NCBI RefSeq assembly: GCF_021018895.1
Contig: NC_079374.1
Span: 8,583,712 to 8,647,711 of the forward strand
DNA from: Seriola aureovittata
Taxonomy: Eukaryota > Chordata > Actinopteri > Carangiformes > Carangidae
DNA: 64,000 bases
Direction: 5' to 3'
Below, piece after piece: positions 10,467 to 23,544 of this stretch (the stretch's first letter is position 1; each line of letters opens with the position of its first letter). Both the position numbers and the translations under genes were made by a program. The notes below the pieces were generated by a model. It saw only the letters and a program-made list of their open reading frames with translations, made no database searches and was not told where the DNA came from.

Positions 10467-11460
10467 CTGGAGAGAAGAGACGTACAATTAGCATAATACA
10501 GGCTGACGAAAGTGACACGGATGCAAAGAGGGAAAAAAATGTTGGACATCTTGGCATAAATACTGCTGAGTAAATCTAATTATAATATAGTAGTTCAAAC
10601 AAACTGGGATTCCTTTGCAGGCAGAAAAAAGCATCCAGAACAGACATCAACACATTAAATTATCTGTAACAAATGTCCCAATAAATCCATATCTATCAGA
10701 AGCTAACTTTCATTCCAGCTTTCTTTCCATAAAGACTGATATTAATGTACTAACCCACTAAATATGTCATCTGCAGACACATACAGGATACATACATGAC
10801 AGCAAAACCATCACAGTTCGGAACTGGCCCAAGGCACTCTGTTATGAAGGTGTTCAATACGTTTTGAGAACCATAGCAGTAAAGTGTATATCCTGTCAAG
10901 TACAGAGCTGCCTGTTTAACTCAGACTTTTAGCTTTGTTTGCTTATTTTACAACCACATATTACCCGATTTAAACGTTATTTTGGCTTATTAGAGACTGT
11001 AATGCAAAGTGTACAGCTACTTTGTGTTAAGACATTAATTACAGATGTCTGTTTTCATTTGTTAAGTGGGAAAAAAAATTATTTTGCAGGAAATTTGGTT
11101 CACGTTTTTCAAAGAGAGATGTTGAAATCGTATTGATACATGTACTGAAAAATGTCAAAAAATAACAAATAATAACAAGCCCTACTGCTCAGATGAGCTA
11201 CTGGCCACAAGTATTATCCAGTAAGGAATGCAAAATTTGAAAAAAAATAAAATAAAAAAAATAAATCTGGAATGTGATTGTCTGTGTTGAAGAGTGTGAA
11301 ACAATAAGAACACGTCTCCTGCTTTTGTTGGCCTCCAAATTAATTTCACCACTAGCTGTGCCAGAGCGATTTTTTTCATGCTTGTAACCTGGGGTTCAGT
11401 CTGGGCAAAGATACAGGGTGTTCTCAAGAAAGCACACAGAGGCACCCCCTGTCATCAAAA

Positions 11461-11468
11461 CACACATG

Positions 11469-11513
<45 letters not shown>
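11461..11513 (+). repeat. (CA)n microsatellite
   Basis: About 50 bp of CA with early TG/CG interruptions, intron 4. Confidence 0.95.
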
Positions 11514-11516
<3 letters not shown>

Positions 11517-11799
11517 CACCACCACAAACAGTCACAGAATTAGAGTGGGGAACTAAACGACAAATCAAAAGAAGGAAGGACAGCTTGTTTCTCCCCAAAT
11601 GCTGAAAACCATGCCCTTTTCCCCATGTAGCTGAAGGTCGTGCTGTACTATAACAGCAACTGCTTTGATGCTTGCCAAAATATCATTAAGAACTTTTCCA
11701 CTATGATGATATTAAAACAGTTCTAATTAAAAAATGTCAGCGTGTCTGGAAAGGGATAGAGAGAGACACACACAGACAGACAGTCACAGAGAAAGGAAA

Positions 11800-11813
11800 C
11801 AAAAAAAAAAAAC

Positions 11814-11842
<29 letters not shown>
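11800..11842 (+). repeat. A-rich run
   Basis: Nearly pure poly-A of about 43 bp with a single C. No retrogene body was recognised upstream. Confidence 0.9.
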
Positions 11843-11845
<3 letters not shown>

Positions 11846-12011
11846 TCAAAAGGCTCATTTTGAGAGACTGTCCGAAAGCTTTGAATCCCTTTCATTTTGG
11901 ACACGTGGAGTGCTCCGCTCGCTGATGCAGTCTTTAATCTAAAGTGAACAATGGAGAAACAGCAAAATGTCTTACGCAGGCAGTTTTTGGGGGGTTTTGT
12001 TTGTAATTTAC

Positions 12012-12113
12012 CTTAAAATTGAGCAGGCCCACAGCGGTTTCCACAAAGGTGACCAGGCGAATGGGTTCTGTCAGTGCCCGTCCTTTCAAGTTGTGCTGAA
12101 ACCTGTCAACAAA
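12012..12113 (-). CDS. clybl: clybl coding exon 4 (residues 150-183)
   Basis: This exon has 34 whole codons, phase 0 at both ends, from FVDRFQHNLKGR to VGLLNFK. It aligns without gaps to human FADKFSFHLKGR through MGLLNFK. The acceptor is TTAAG with a pyrimidine-rich lead; a CAG 12 nt further in would drop FVDR and break the alignment. Glu174 in FVET is the expected metal-binding glutamate. The donor is AAG/GTAAAT. Confidence 0.95.
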
Positions 12114-13810
12114 CTTAACACACAAGGACAATCTCGTGCGCAGCTCATTAACAACACCCACTGTTTCTGTGAATAGGAAACAATAAACCTCCAAATAACC
12201 ACAATGAATTAATTTGTTCTTACTACTTTGTGCAATCACAGTCGTCACATTCATTAGATGTTTTGAGCGTTGTTTTGAGCACATATATTCTCTGTGGCGT
12301 TTGCTGTTATAAAAATAGCTTTTAAGGCTCATGATCAGCTTGAATCCATTTGATAATGTTCTTAAAGAAAAACATCATGTTTTAGAGGATCATATTTCTG
12401 TTTAAGTTCCTGCTTTTCTTTAGTGGTAAAGTGTCAGTGCTGCCCTCAGTAGATTAAATCAACACATTATTAGTTATATGAAGGAGAAAAACAGGAAGCT
12501 CACACTGGGATACTGAACGATTTTGTCAAAGTGAATTTAAAACTGGAAGAAAAAATGTTCAGCAGTAACAATGGTAAACGATATGACACATCTTTCAAAA
12601 TCCACTGTGGGGTAAGACAGACCGAGGAGAAAAAAAAGGAATCTTATTGTTCAAAAAAACTCACTTTTGATACGAATCTTGACACCTTTATTACCTACAC
12701 TGTTCCCACTGCAGTCCTTATTCAGAGACACATCTATGAGGGTTCAAATAGCAAGAAAAGCGAGCACAGGAGAGCAGCAACAAAAGCGAGTGAAATGAAA
12801 TATTTTACATTATCACCAGGGTTCCCCCATCGTCTGAAGTCTTCTGCTCTACCTTCCTTCTGAGGCTCTGCGCAGCTACAGCATGTGCTCCCCTGAGAGA
12901 GTGTGCACTCATGTAAATGCGCACGTGCACGTGCGAGCACATGCATGCACACGGCAAACCAAAGAAGAAACAAAAACCCGAAAAAAAAAGGGGAGAAGAA
13001 ACAAGATTTGGGATCTCTGTGAGTGTGTTTTACTCCTACATTATTCTGTTTTGCCCACCCCCTCCTCCTCCTCCTCCATGGTAGGGAACAGGGAGACTGG
13101 AGCAACAATCAGAGTATGATGTGACACTTTGCTGAGGCCTTTATTCTGCATGACTCCTGCTAATATGCAAGTTCACCTAAGTAGGGCTTTAAAACCAAGT
13201 TTAATTCTTTGAAGACCAAAGCATTCCAATTTTTTCCAACAGACCAGTTCACAGCTAGCCCTGGACTGCCAGTGGGGTAGCCCAAATTCCTAAATCTATC
13301 ATCTGGAAACACACAAAAGCCCCCTTCGTCAGATATTTCCTTTCAAAGCCAGACCAAAAAAAAAAAAAAAAAAGAGAGTTAAAAAAAGCTCAGAGTAGAA
13401 ATGTCTAACTCCATGTCCCCCCTTCCTCTCCTTTCTCTCACTCCCTCTTTGACACACCAGGAAAAAGACAGATATAAATAACCTCAGGTACAGCACTGCT
13501 ATTTTTCTAAATGAAGAGCAAAATAACCCCCGCGCTCGCACTCACCACTCTTGTTCTCGACACTGAAAGAGTGGGCCTCCATTGAAGGATTTCAAAAATA
13601 GGGGCAATTTTAATCATCTCTCCATTCAATCTCAGTTGGATAAATCATATCTGAGAGATTTGCATAAATACAAACCATCAAAGACTTTTCATCTTCAAAG
13701 AGGTTTTCAAGACCCAATAGGCTTTGTACTGTAATCATCTGAGGTCACAACCCTGTGGGAGCAAGGCTGCTATGGCAACATAAAAACTAACGCTGGGGGC
13801 TTAGCATAAT

Positions 13811-13881
13811 ACCCCCCCCACCCCAACCCCCCGTTCCCCCCTCCTCCTTCGCAAACACAGGAAAGGGTGGGGTGGGGGGGT
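13811..13881. repeat. C-run/G-run quasi-palindrome
   Basis: The C-rich arm 13811-13824 is complementary, with a one-base length difference, to the G-rich arm 13869-13881. Further C runs occur between them (13827-13840). Hairpin or G-quadruplex/i-motif folding is plausible. Confidence 0.7.
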
Positions 13882-14949
13882 GTCCGAGAAGGAGTGTGAA
13901 AGGAGGGTGTAGATAAACCTATTTCTGTGACAGAGGAAACTAGGTGTATGTTGCCTAGCTGATGTTACACACAGAGATTACCACCACGACACTGGTGCCA
14001 CGCAAACCCTGACAGGGCTGCGGCGAGCCGAGCGCGCTGTTTAGATTCTGCTGGAGGAAAACAAATGACGGCTCAATGCCGCACCACCGGCTAAAAAGCC
14101 TCCAAGGCTCTTTGATTACATGTTTCTGTCCTTCTGCTGTATTCTCCTCTTCAGCTATTATACACTTTGAGGGCCTGATTTACACTGCATAAGAGCTGCT
14201 ATAGTCCTCGTTCATTGTTCTTCTGGTGCATACAGCAACCATTAGCTGCCAATGGCTCTCACAACTAGGACCCTTTAAAAGATGTTATTCACTACTGAAT
14301 TGAAAAAAAGAAAAGAAAAAGAAAAAAGAAGAAATAACACCTCTCCTTTGCCATTCAAAGCCACGCTACAAACAAGCCCTCTGACAATTTCACCACCCAA
14401 TCATGAAAAGAGAAGGAGGGAGAGATGGAGCTGGAGAAAGGAGGCTATAGTGGGACAAGTTTCAATTAATTTTCTTCAAAAGGGGGCCAGATTAAATGTT
14501 TCCGGCCTGCTGAAGTGTTCATTTCACAGAGGGGAAGCGGAGAAAGGGATGAGGGGAGGGGACAGGAGGAGGAGTAGAGGAGGAGGAGCAGGACAGGGTG
14601 CGATTCTTTTGGTCCCAGTGCACACCAAATAGTGTGGTGGGCAAAGAATGCACATGGCTCCGAATCTGTGTGAGAATTGTCCTCAGACAAAGGAGGGAGT
14701 TACGCCTGTTATAGCCCAATAAGGCCTGTCAGTCACACAAGGGCTGGGGGAGAAGAGAAAGGCAGAGCTAAAGATTTCCACACAAAGGGAAACAAGCAAG
14801 TCCATCTTTTAGCAACAAATCAGTCTGGAGGTTCCTGTGCTAATATCAATAAAAAGGGAGAAAAATAAACAAGTGAGGGATTTACTGCACAGCCTTACAA
14901 GAGTGGAGAAAAAAAAAATCTGACACATGCTTACAACACTGACACATGA

Positions 14950-14955
<6 letters not shown>

Positions 14956-14993
<38 letters not shown>

Positions 14994-15006
14994 AGAGAGA
15001 GAGAGA
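14956..15006 (+). repeat. (GA)n microsatellite
   Basis: About 50 bp of GA with GGGA interruptions, intron 3. Confidence 0.93.
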
Positions 15007-15747
15007 TGCACAGAGAAGCATGTGCAAAGCAGACACAGCAAAAGCAGGGAGGGACAAAGATAAGATTAAATGGGCATACATGAAAGAATCAAGGCCCAGA
15101 GCTCCAAACTTGACTTTGTTTCAGGAGCACACATGCACCTGCTGCAAAGCAGTAACACACTGCCAAAACACACTGTAAATCAAATGTGAAAACAGATTTA
15201 CAGCACACTTCGAGGGGAAACACAGCAACATGAAGGGCTGACTTCGAGAAACTTAAAATAAACACAAAGTATTTTTTGCAACAAAGCAAGGGTATTAAAA
15301 AAAACAACAAAAAAAAAACAATTATCCAGCCAAGCAATTATCCACATTTTAAAGCTCTCAACGTGTTAAAAATAATAATCATGATAATCATGATAACAAC
15401 AGGAGATGGTTTTTTAAAAAATATTTCATGCAGAACTAAAGTGCCGTCTTTTAAGTGAGAAAAAGTAGCACAAGGAGAAAAAGGGCTGAGCTGAGGGAGA
15501 GAATTAGTGAACACCTGTCAGCAATTACACAAGGAAGAAAGAAAGGGCAGCAGGAAATAGACGTGTTCTAATTAAAACCACTAGTTAAAAACTTCCTGCT
15601 CCTGCCCAGGACCACGTCTGAGTGTATATTATGTGTATACATTTTATAATACACACACACGCACATATGTATATGCATGTGTGTGTGTGTGAGAGACTGT
15701 ATGTGTGCACGTGTAGACTCGACACCCTCCCATCACCCCTGATTACT

Positions 15748-15750
<3 letters not shown>

Positions 15751-15779
<29 letters not shown>
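15751..15779 (+). repeat. (CT)n microsatellite
   Basis: 29 bp of CT, intron 3. Confidence 0.92.
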
Positions 15780-15781
<2 letters not shown>

Positions 15782-16820
15782 CTCTAAACAAATCTTAATT
15801 TCTCCTCTTGCTTAATCAGCAACAACTGTATTCACACACACCAACAGTAAAGGAGGCAGACGGCAGCCAGGTTCCTCGAGGTAAGTGAACCATATGGAGC
15901 TGATCAGAAAGGCCTGCATTAATGATGTCACTGTCTCCTGACCTTTCGGGACCTGACATCCGTACAGCGCCCCTTTATAGAAAGCCAGAGGGATGGCCAA
16001 GCCCAGGCAAACACCTCTTAACTAGGGCGCAGGCCCAAGTTAGTATGAACAAATTGCAAACGGTGATTAATAAAAACACAAAATGGGAATATTAGTGGAC
16101 AATCATTACAATAACCACTGCAAGAGAGCAAAATTTGCAATATCTGATGTCAAATCTGGTCAATTAATTTGTGATGATCTTTCTCATCACTAGAACCTCA
16201 GTAACTGGAACAATTGCCTTGGGACTTTGCAAAATGTGTGGACAGTTGAAATAGATTTCCAGCATAAAGAATGGAATGCAATGCATGTTTGCTGCATATT
16301 TTTTTATTCAATATACCTTGTCTGGATGAGTACTTTTGACTGTGATTAAATCAATTCATAGCCACAACATGACACTGTTCAAGGCAGTCTCAAGTAATTC
16401 CAGCAGTGGCTAAAGGCACCTTTGTGTTGTTACAGAAAGCTATCGGACTTCTGAAGCTAATCCGAAGAAATGTCGTCCGTTTCTTGAGCTGCAGCCAAGA
16501 AAAACACTCCATCTGTCCCCGAGTCCTGCCACAGGGATCGATTCCCACTTTTACTGGGAAATATATGGAAAAGTTTGTTATGATTGCTTTGAAGATTTCC
16601 GTGGGTTTCCTATTACTTCATGAGTTTGCATAAGAGCACCACTGTGTTTTTAAAAGACATCCAGAGGTGAAAGAGAGATGTCTTGTGTATTTTTAGTCTC
16701 ATTTAGTTTTTTTTCCATGTGTGTTTTTTTTTGCTTGTTTGTTTTGTGTTTGTTTTTCTGTCACATGTGGTTCTGGCTTTACAAATTACACCATTCTGAG
16801 TACTTTGACTTGTACCTTAC

Positions 16821-17009
16821 CCATTGCACTTCCTGAGCGTCTTCCACTTTGGGTAACATGATGGCTGGAGGGAGAACCTCAGCCTGCAGGATGACCTGCA
16901 GGTCAGCTTCAGCTAAGCCACTGGACACCGAGTTCACCCTCACACACTTCTCTGTCCGGCCCAGATCCAGTTCCGCGAGCATCCTGGGAATGGTCTCCCT
17001 GGCCTCTGT
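16821..17009 (-). CDS. clybl: clybl coding exon 3 (residues 87-149)
   Basis: This exon has 63 whole codons, phase 0 at both ends. It begins TEAR after a GCAG acceptor and ends EVQW before the donor GTAAGG. It contains LDLGRTEKCVRVNSVSSGLA, matching human LDLGPTEKCVRVNSVSSGLA except at one or two positions, and LPPAIMLPKVED. In this family the Arg of VRVN (Arg110) contacts the CoA-ester substrate, and the MLPKVE strand is part of the active-site barrel. Confidence 0.96.
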
Positions 17010-20000
17010 CTGCGGCACAGAAACGTAAAACATGGACAGAAATGCTGATTATTGAATATAATACTTGCGGTTTGGAGTAACTAATAAAGAAGCTCATTCA
17101 TTCCCACTGTGTGAAGCTTCAGATTCAAAACTATGCATTTTGAAAGCAAGTGTGGTTACTGTCAGTGTACCATGTGACTACTGAAGCAGGAATAAACATA
17201 AAATGATTGATAAGGACAAAAAACTATCATGAGAGGTTGCGCTATGTGTGCGTGTATTTTTTTTTTTTAAATGCATGAATTCAAACCACTAACATTCACT
17301 GAAGAAATAATTGAAAAATTTGCAAAGAATGCAATTTCCTTCAAGAAAGTGTCCCTTTATGTAAGATATTGGCCATTAAGCATGATCATAAAAATAAATA
17401 CAGCATTACAGACACAAAATATATGTAATCAAGGTGGGAAATTGACAAAGCATACACCAATCTGGAATAAATTGCATCAAGACGAAACATTAACATATTA
17501 AAAAGGCACAAAATAAGTCAGCACACTTTCCCTTGACTGCGGTTCATCTATACACAGTATGCCACAAATCAACAAAACAGAGGATGTACACTCAACTTTG
17601 TTCTCTCAACGAATGCATTGTATGAGCTGGGAGGGAAGAGAGATGAGGAGGATGAAGAAAAAAAAAAAATCAAAGAGAAGCCTACAGTCCCAACTTCTAT
17701 CAGTAACACAGTAGCACACGCAGCTTTATTCAAACCAGATGCTGGGCAGCAGGAATGGAGAGAAAGAGGGATGGAATGGGAAGAGTAGTAGTGAGTGAGA
17801 GGAGAGAGGCTCGGGAAGAAATGTGGTCCGAGTTAAGCAGCATGAGGAAATGGTAGCTTAGGAGTTGTCAGGTCAGATCAGAGGCTGGAGCCTTTGAGTG
17901 CTTGTATGTGTGTTTGGAGATGCTCAGATTTTGCTCCTGATCCCATTTATGTTACTAAAGAATCCTCTTAAAAAGAAAAATACTCTTAAACTGATACCGG
18001 TCACTGTGTGCACCAGAAAGGTTTTTGAAATGCGATGAAGTGACGATGAAATGTGGATAATAAAAAATACTGCACCAGTGGATGGTGGCAAATGTGGCAC
18101 CATGTCGTGTGATGGAGCGCCATGCTCGACGGGACCTGTCGAAAGCACCGCATTTGTTGCCTAACAACATCTGAGTGGGTCCAAACTAAGTGATCGCTAG
18201 TAGACTGATCACTGGGGTCATGTGTGTGCGCATGAGAGAGAAACTGTAGACAGATATAACATGGAGAGCCCATAGATCACAATCTCTTGTAAAAACTATA
18301 GTGGACTAGAGTCGACCTAGGTTCAGTTGTATTAGATCTTACGGGGACCCCTCAAGGGTCACGGGACGGCTTCTGAGACAAAACAGCCCCTGCTCTGATC
18401 TCCTGGAATGCAGAACTGTACTTGATATTATGAACACCCCTTCAGTATCAATAAAATATGGTATCAAAGTACATATCAAAGATTTGCTCGGATTTAATAG
18501 GGGTCATGAGCGGGCTGGACTGCTGCGTGTCATCTGTGTCTCCCTGTTCCCTCATTGAATGAGACATGAGGGATTGTCACACCATATGATGAGTGCACTG
18601 TGATCTTTGACTCTTACTCAAGTTTTGCTATAACCTCTCTTACTGTCGCTCTCATAAGCCCAGATAGACCCGTAACTGTAATCGTGGTAACTTAAAACGG
18701 ATGGAGCGATTTACGCAGCCATAATTCACTATTCATAAACCTGCTACTTGGTGGATAAAATTCTGCCCGTCCCCTCCGCAGTTCACGGTTACTGGAGAAA
18801 ATTGATATGTGAGAACCGCTGGCTGCTCCATGTGCCAGGAGTCACACTGATCCCTGACCAAACTAAATAAATAGTGATCCAAGTGATCAAAAAGCATGGT
18901 TTATAACATTTGCAGATCAAATAGACGGGAGAGGGCTGAGTCTCGGGCTCCAACCTCAGCCTGACATACAGGCAGCCTGCATGTATAAAATTCTTTTAAT
19001 GTAACCAGAGAGCGCTCACTGCAAGGATTGTCTGCTGCACTTTTCTCCTTTTGCGACGGCATTTCTGAAAACATGACACCAGGAATGGCTAAGGAGATGG
19101 CCAGGTCACTGTGCACTATCCTTTCTTTTATCTCTGCTTCTCTCTCTAAAGTGAGAGAGAGAGATTATTCTGCCAGACACCTTGACCCCTATGGGCTCCG
19201 CTACTCCGAGCTTGAATAAAGCCCTTTGAAAAGGAGATATTTTACATTAATGGACAGCCATCCAACAAGTTGCTTCAAAGCTCCCTCCCCAATCACCTGG
19301 TGTCCCATGGAGAGCTCGCCCTAACGTCAGCTCCATCTCCTCTTTGATTCCCTCCATCATCCTCATCATTAGAAGCTGACACATGGGCAGGCGGGCGGAC
19401 GAGCAGTCGGCCAGGCAGGCAGGGCCGTCGAACGCATATATGCACACATGAGGCTTTTCAAGTGCAGCAAGGCTGACCTTCCAGGAGAGCGAGGGCAGCT
19501 CCTTAACACACAGCCTGAGACTTGACGCTCAGGATCCTACCGAGTGCTGTGTATACGTGACCCAGCATGGCTGCTGCCTTGTAGACACCACATCAGACTG
19601 GAGCATCCAAACTGATGTGTGTACAGGCCACAGCGGGACCACCTTCCTCTCCAGCATCAGATCATGGATGTCCAGCTCTGCCGTCATGCCGCTTTAAACA
19701 AGCAACGTCAAACATCGCCTCTGGACAGACTGTGGGTGTAGACTCACACTCTCTGTCCCTTCATTCAATTTGAATTAGATCTCAGTGCAGTGGTAGTTAC
19801 TGTACATACTAAAAAAGGGGTGCATGACATGACACATTTGAGAAAGAGCATAAGAGGGGCTAGATACATTTTTCTTGTAAAATAAATTGTGCATATAATA
19901 TTACTAGCCTAGGAAACAGCAATAAAGACATGGGGCATAAATAAAGATAATTTTAAGATTAACAAATCAGTGTCTTTTGAAAAATCTGCTGACAGCTGTG

Positions 20001-22134
20001 TGTCAGGACTCTCAAAAACAACTTGTATGTACATCACACCTTTTATCACTGACATAGAGCCTTCAAACAGTGGCGTGCTGTATCTTTCATTCCCAAAGTA
20101 TATACATATATGTGTGTGTGTGTGTGTGTAAGAAAAGTGGGAGATTATAAGTCACAATGAGCATAATTGTTTTTCCATTTTTTTTTTTTTTTAACCTTTT
20201 GAGAGCTGGCGTTTTGCACCCTGCTGTGCAACTTGCGATGCCATTTAAAATGAGCAGCAGACTATTGCAGGTAATGGCTGCCTGCCTGAAGTGTGACTGT
20301 GTACGCATTTGTTCATCTGCCTTTGTCAGTATGTGTGTGTGTGTGTGGTAGCAAGCTTCAAGCTATCGTGGATGGGTTTTGACAAGTGACGTGCTGCACT
20401 CCAGAAAGCTGGAGTGAGATGACTGACTAATTCAGGCTAGGTTGATAACTGAGATGTAGCAGAAGGAGATTCAGGCATTCACTGTCAGCTGGAAGCACAC
20501 TGCGTTATCCGCTATCCTGTCAGGGCAGACAACAAGATATAACTAGCAGGACAGAGAGGGATGAATTTGTAAAATCACTGAAACCTGCTTGTCATAGTTG
20601 GTCAAAACTGACAGGCTGAGCTGGAAAAACAGCTAGTTATTACACACTACTTCTACACTTTAATTAGCCATGAAAAGATCTCATTAGAGCTGTTTAGTTA
20701 CACTTCATCACAAGCTGCATTGCGATGTTTTCAGGGAATAAATTCCCATGGCTTTGTATCCATTTTGCGGGGAAAATGGAGGCAGTAGGGCTCATCATTC
20801 AGTAACTTACCGTCACCGCTTGTGCTCACAAGAACACCAACTAGGACTCACTAACACAGGACTAACTACGCTTACCCTGAAGTATCTGTAATAGCTTCCT
20901 AAATTTGTGCTTGTTTTTAAGATGATTGTGATTATTATTAAGGTGTGAAAGTGACTATCATTAGGCTTTGAAGCCTGTGTTAGTCAGAGGTGATCTGCAG
21001 ATGATGGGCAGGTCAGTGGTTGAAACTGATGTTCATCTGCATTTCATTTGTATAAATTAGATCAGAAAAACTCTACATATGTAAAACAAAGAGCTAAATG
21101 TAGTTAGCTGAATATCATACAATTAGATAATAAAACTTTATAAAACGATTAAACAGTATGATCATATCATCGCAATACAATTCCACAGACTGTCCATTAA
21201 CAGTAATGTTTAATTATTACCCAGTCCTACCATATGGCAGAGGCTGCTGCTGCATCATAGAGGAGCAAAATTGTGTTTAAGTAGACGAAATAGAAAAAAA
21301 AAAAAAAAGCTTTTTTTGGAATTTCACAAAAATTTGCAAATTGTGCAAAAATGTTAATGAAGCACAAACGGCCATTTAAAATGTGCAAAGAACGCAGTCT
21401 GGTGTAACCTAAGAATCTGCCAGAATGTTCTTGAGGCAGTGCAAATGAAACTGAAGCTGTGCGATGTGAGGAAAAAAAATAAATCTTGGCAGATCCTTGT
21501 GAGGATGGATTTCCTCTTTCCCAGTTGCCTCGAATTTACTCCGCCTGGTGTCATAATTGCTTCATGTGACCAAGGTGCTAATAAGGTGAAGAAAGTGCGA
21601 AAACTAAATAAACAAATAATATGCAAACGTGTCTTGAGGCCTCGTGTAAAAAGTGCTTGGAGGAGCTGTAGCTGTAGCGGGCACGCGGATGTCTGCACAG
21701 CGCCTTGCGTAAATCCACTGATGACAAAGTTTACATCATACAGGACGCAGCAGAACTTTAGCTGAAGGCCTGCACACAATGTTGCAATCAATGCTAAATA
21801 TGGTACTTTTTTGTATAAATTTATTTTTAAAAAGACCAGGCCTTTTAAACCTATTTTATTGCCATTTTTTATTATTCTATTTACGTTTTTTACTTGGAAT
21901 ACAATATCTAAAAAAAAGGGTATTTAAGTTTTTGTTATTTTAAAGTTTTGATATGATTTAAAACCAACTTTAATGTATCTATTCTCTCTGTTTTGCAATA
22001 GTTGCAAGAGTAGAAAATATTTTGAAAATGTTTTCAGATAGCTAGTTGGGGTCTCGCTACCTTAACATGCTCGGCCATTTAGACAGAAAATTAAGATTGA
22101 ATACATTTTGTGCAAAATAAGAGATATAGCTTTG

Positions 22135-22149
22135 CCCCCCCCCCCCCCC
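22135..22149 (+). repeat. Poly-C run
   Basis: Fifteen consecutive C, intron 2. Confidence 0.9.
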
Positions 22150-22749
22150 ATGCACCCACATCTGCTCCATTCCTCTCCTCCTCCTCCCATTCTTTCATGT
22201 TTTCCTCTCCTCGTCGCCTTCTCCATCATCACTCCTCCTACTAGGGTTACTCTCCAAGTGTTGGGTGCGTTGTGCAGCCCACGTAGCTCAGAGCGGTGCG
22301 GACGGCGGCTCTGCCAGTGAAAACACAAGTGTGTAACAGGATAATGAGAGAGCGAGAGAGGACCTTTCTGTTCTCCATGTCTCAGCACTTTCTGATCCCT
22401 CGCTCGGCCTCAATCCTCACCCCTAGCCCACGGTATCTGGAGCCGCTGCAAGAGTGTGTGTTTCAAAAGACAATCAAAAGACCTGAGAAAGCTGAAATAT
22501 AATCTGCAAAAACTACGACTTATATTTACAAAAAGACACACATGAGAAATTATTTCTTAAACTTTCAGTCCTTTAAATGCCTCCTGTCTCTATGTGCTCC
22601 AACACCAGACAAGACCTCTCCCTTCCTAAGCAATGAATGATAATCGCAGCCGCTGTCATCACTCTCCTGTGCACCCTGACCTCACGTTCGCCTCTGGTAC
22701 CCTCCCAAAGGACTCCAAATGATGCCTGACACATGACACTTGAAGCAAC

Positions 22750-23275
22750 ATTATGCAACTATTTTATGTTAAAATAACAGCTTGAAAATCATTTGGATGC
22801 TACACTAACTTGTAACATTCCCACTCAACGCCCCGAACGCCTGTTCTTGCACTCTGTAACTTGGGGTGAGCGGGTACGATCTCCCACGAGAAGTCTGCAC
22901 CATGTCACACACCACCAACTCAACTATGGGTCTTCAGCTAGCTATAAAAAGAAACTGTCGCGGTATTCTCAGTACAGACATCATGGCAGAGGCACAGCAT
23001 CTACATTTTCGCACACAACTGCTGTGGGTTTATGATGTTTTCAGTCAGATTAGCTAAATACTGACTTGACATGAGTGGACAACATGATTGCTGGTTTGTA
23101 CCGAGGTGTTGTTTCTGCAATTGTTGTAAGGGCGATCAATAGGCTTTTGTTTTCAGTGCATGAGCTTCATCGCTCGAACTCGGAGCCAAACGGCGCCGGG
23201 TCCTATAATTACCACTTGTGGCTGCAGAGGCCGCTGTTGCCACTGCTCAGCAAAAGTTATATAGTCTTGCTTTAA
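22750..23275 (+). repeat. Probable interspersed repeat, about 525 bp
   Basis: The run from the AACAGCTTGAAAATCATTTG region through AGAGGCACAGCATCTACATT to AATTACCACTTGTGGCTGCA resembles a repeat family I recall as widespread in perciform fishes. It is richer in CpG and TpG than its surroundings, as expected for decayed copies. No search was run, so family and exact ends are uncertain. Confidence 0.5.
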
Positions 23276-23465
23276 CACACACATGCACACACACGCACTG
23301 TGACAGACAGTAGAGTTTGGAATGGAAGGTCTTTCTCATATGGCTGGAACGGGGTCTATTTTCTGGCTGAGCAGCTCACATCCCGTTTGTGAGTCTTGGC
23401 AGCCTGACTGGGAGTTTCTCTCAGGTCTCCTGGGTCCTCTGAGGTTGAGCACAAAAGTACATGTG

Positions 23466-23544
23466 CACGCACGCACGCACGCACGCACCCACCCACCCAC
23501 CCACCCACGCACGCACCCACCCACCCACCCACCCACCCACCCAC
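23466..23544 (+). repeat. Compound (ACGC)n-(ACCC)n tetranucleotide minisatellite
   Basis: Five ACGC units, then ACCC units interrupted once by ACGC units, then a second block of ACCC units. Unlike the plain CA arrays elsewhere, this is a tetranucleotide array that has changed unit internally. Confidence 0.95.

Larger units (their letters stand above)
10467..12011 (-). other. clybl: clybl intron 4
   Basis: GT-AG intron of 1545 nt. It holds a CA array at 11461-11513 and an A-rich run at about 11800-11842. The rest is unique AT-rich sequence. Confidence 0.9.
12114..16820 (-). other. clybl: clybl intron 3
   Basis: GT-AG intron of 4.7 kb. It holds a C-rich/G-rich quasi-palindrome at 13811-13881, unique AT-rich blocks at 13560-13800 and 14100-14280 (possible conserved non-coding sequence), purine-rich DNA at 14410-14600, a GA array at 14956-15006, and a CT array at 15751-15779. 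Nothing coding is seen. Confidence 0.85.

Noticed and set aside
11800..11842. Poly-A runs here and at 36342, 53492, 57725 and 63416 as tails of processed pseudogenes
   Set aside because: No upstream sequence matches a known mRNA, and no target-site duplications were seen; treated as simple A-runs or SINE/LINE tails of unknown origin.
17940..18275. Overlapping minus-strand frames (71-90 codons) of balanced composition
   Set aside because: Unrecognised, in three competing frames without splice signals; could be an old repeat, but not enough to call.
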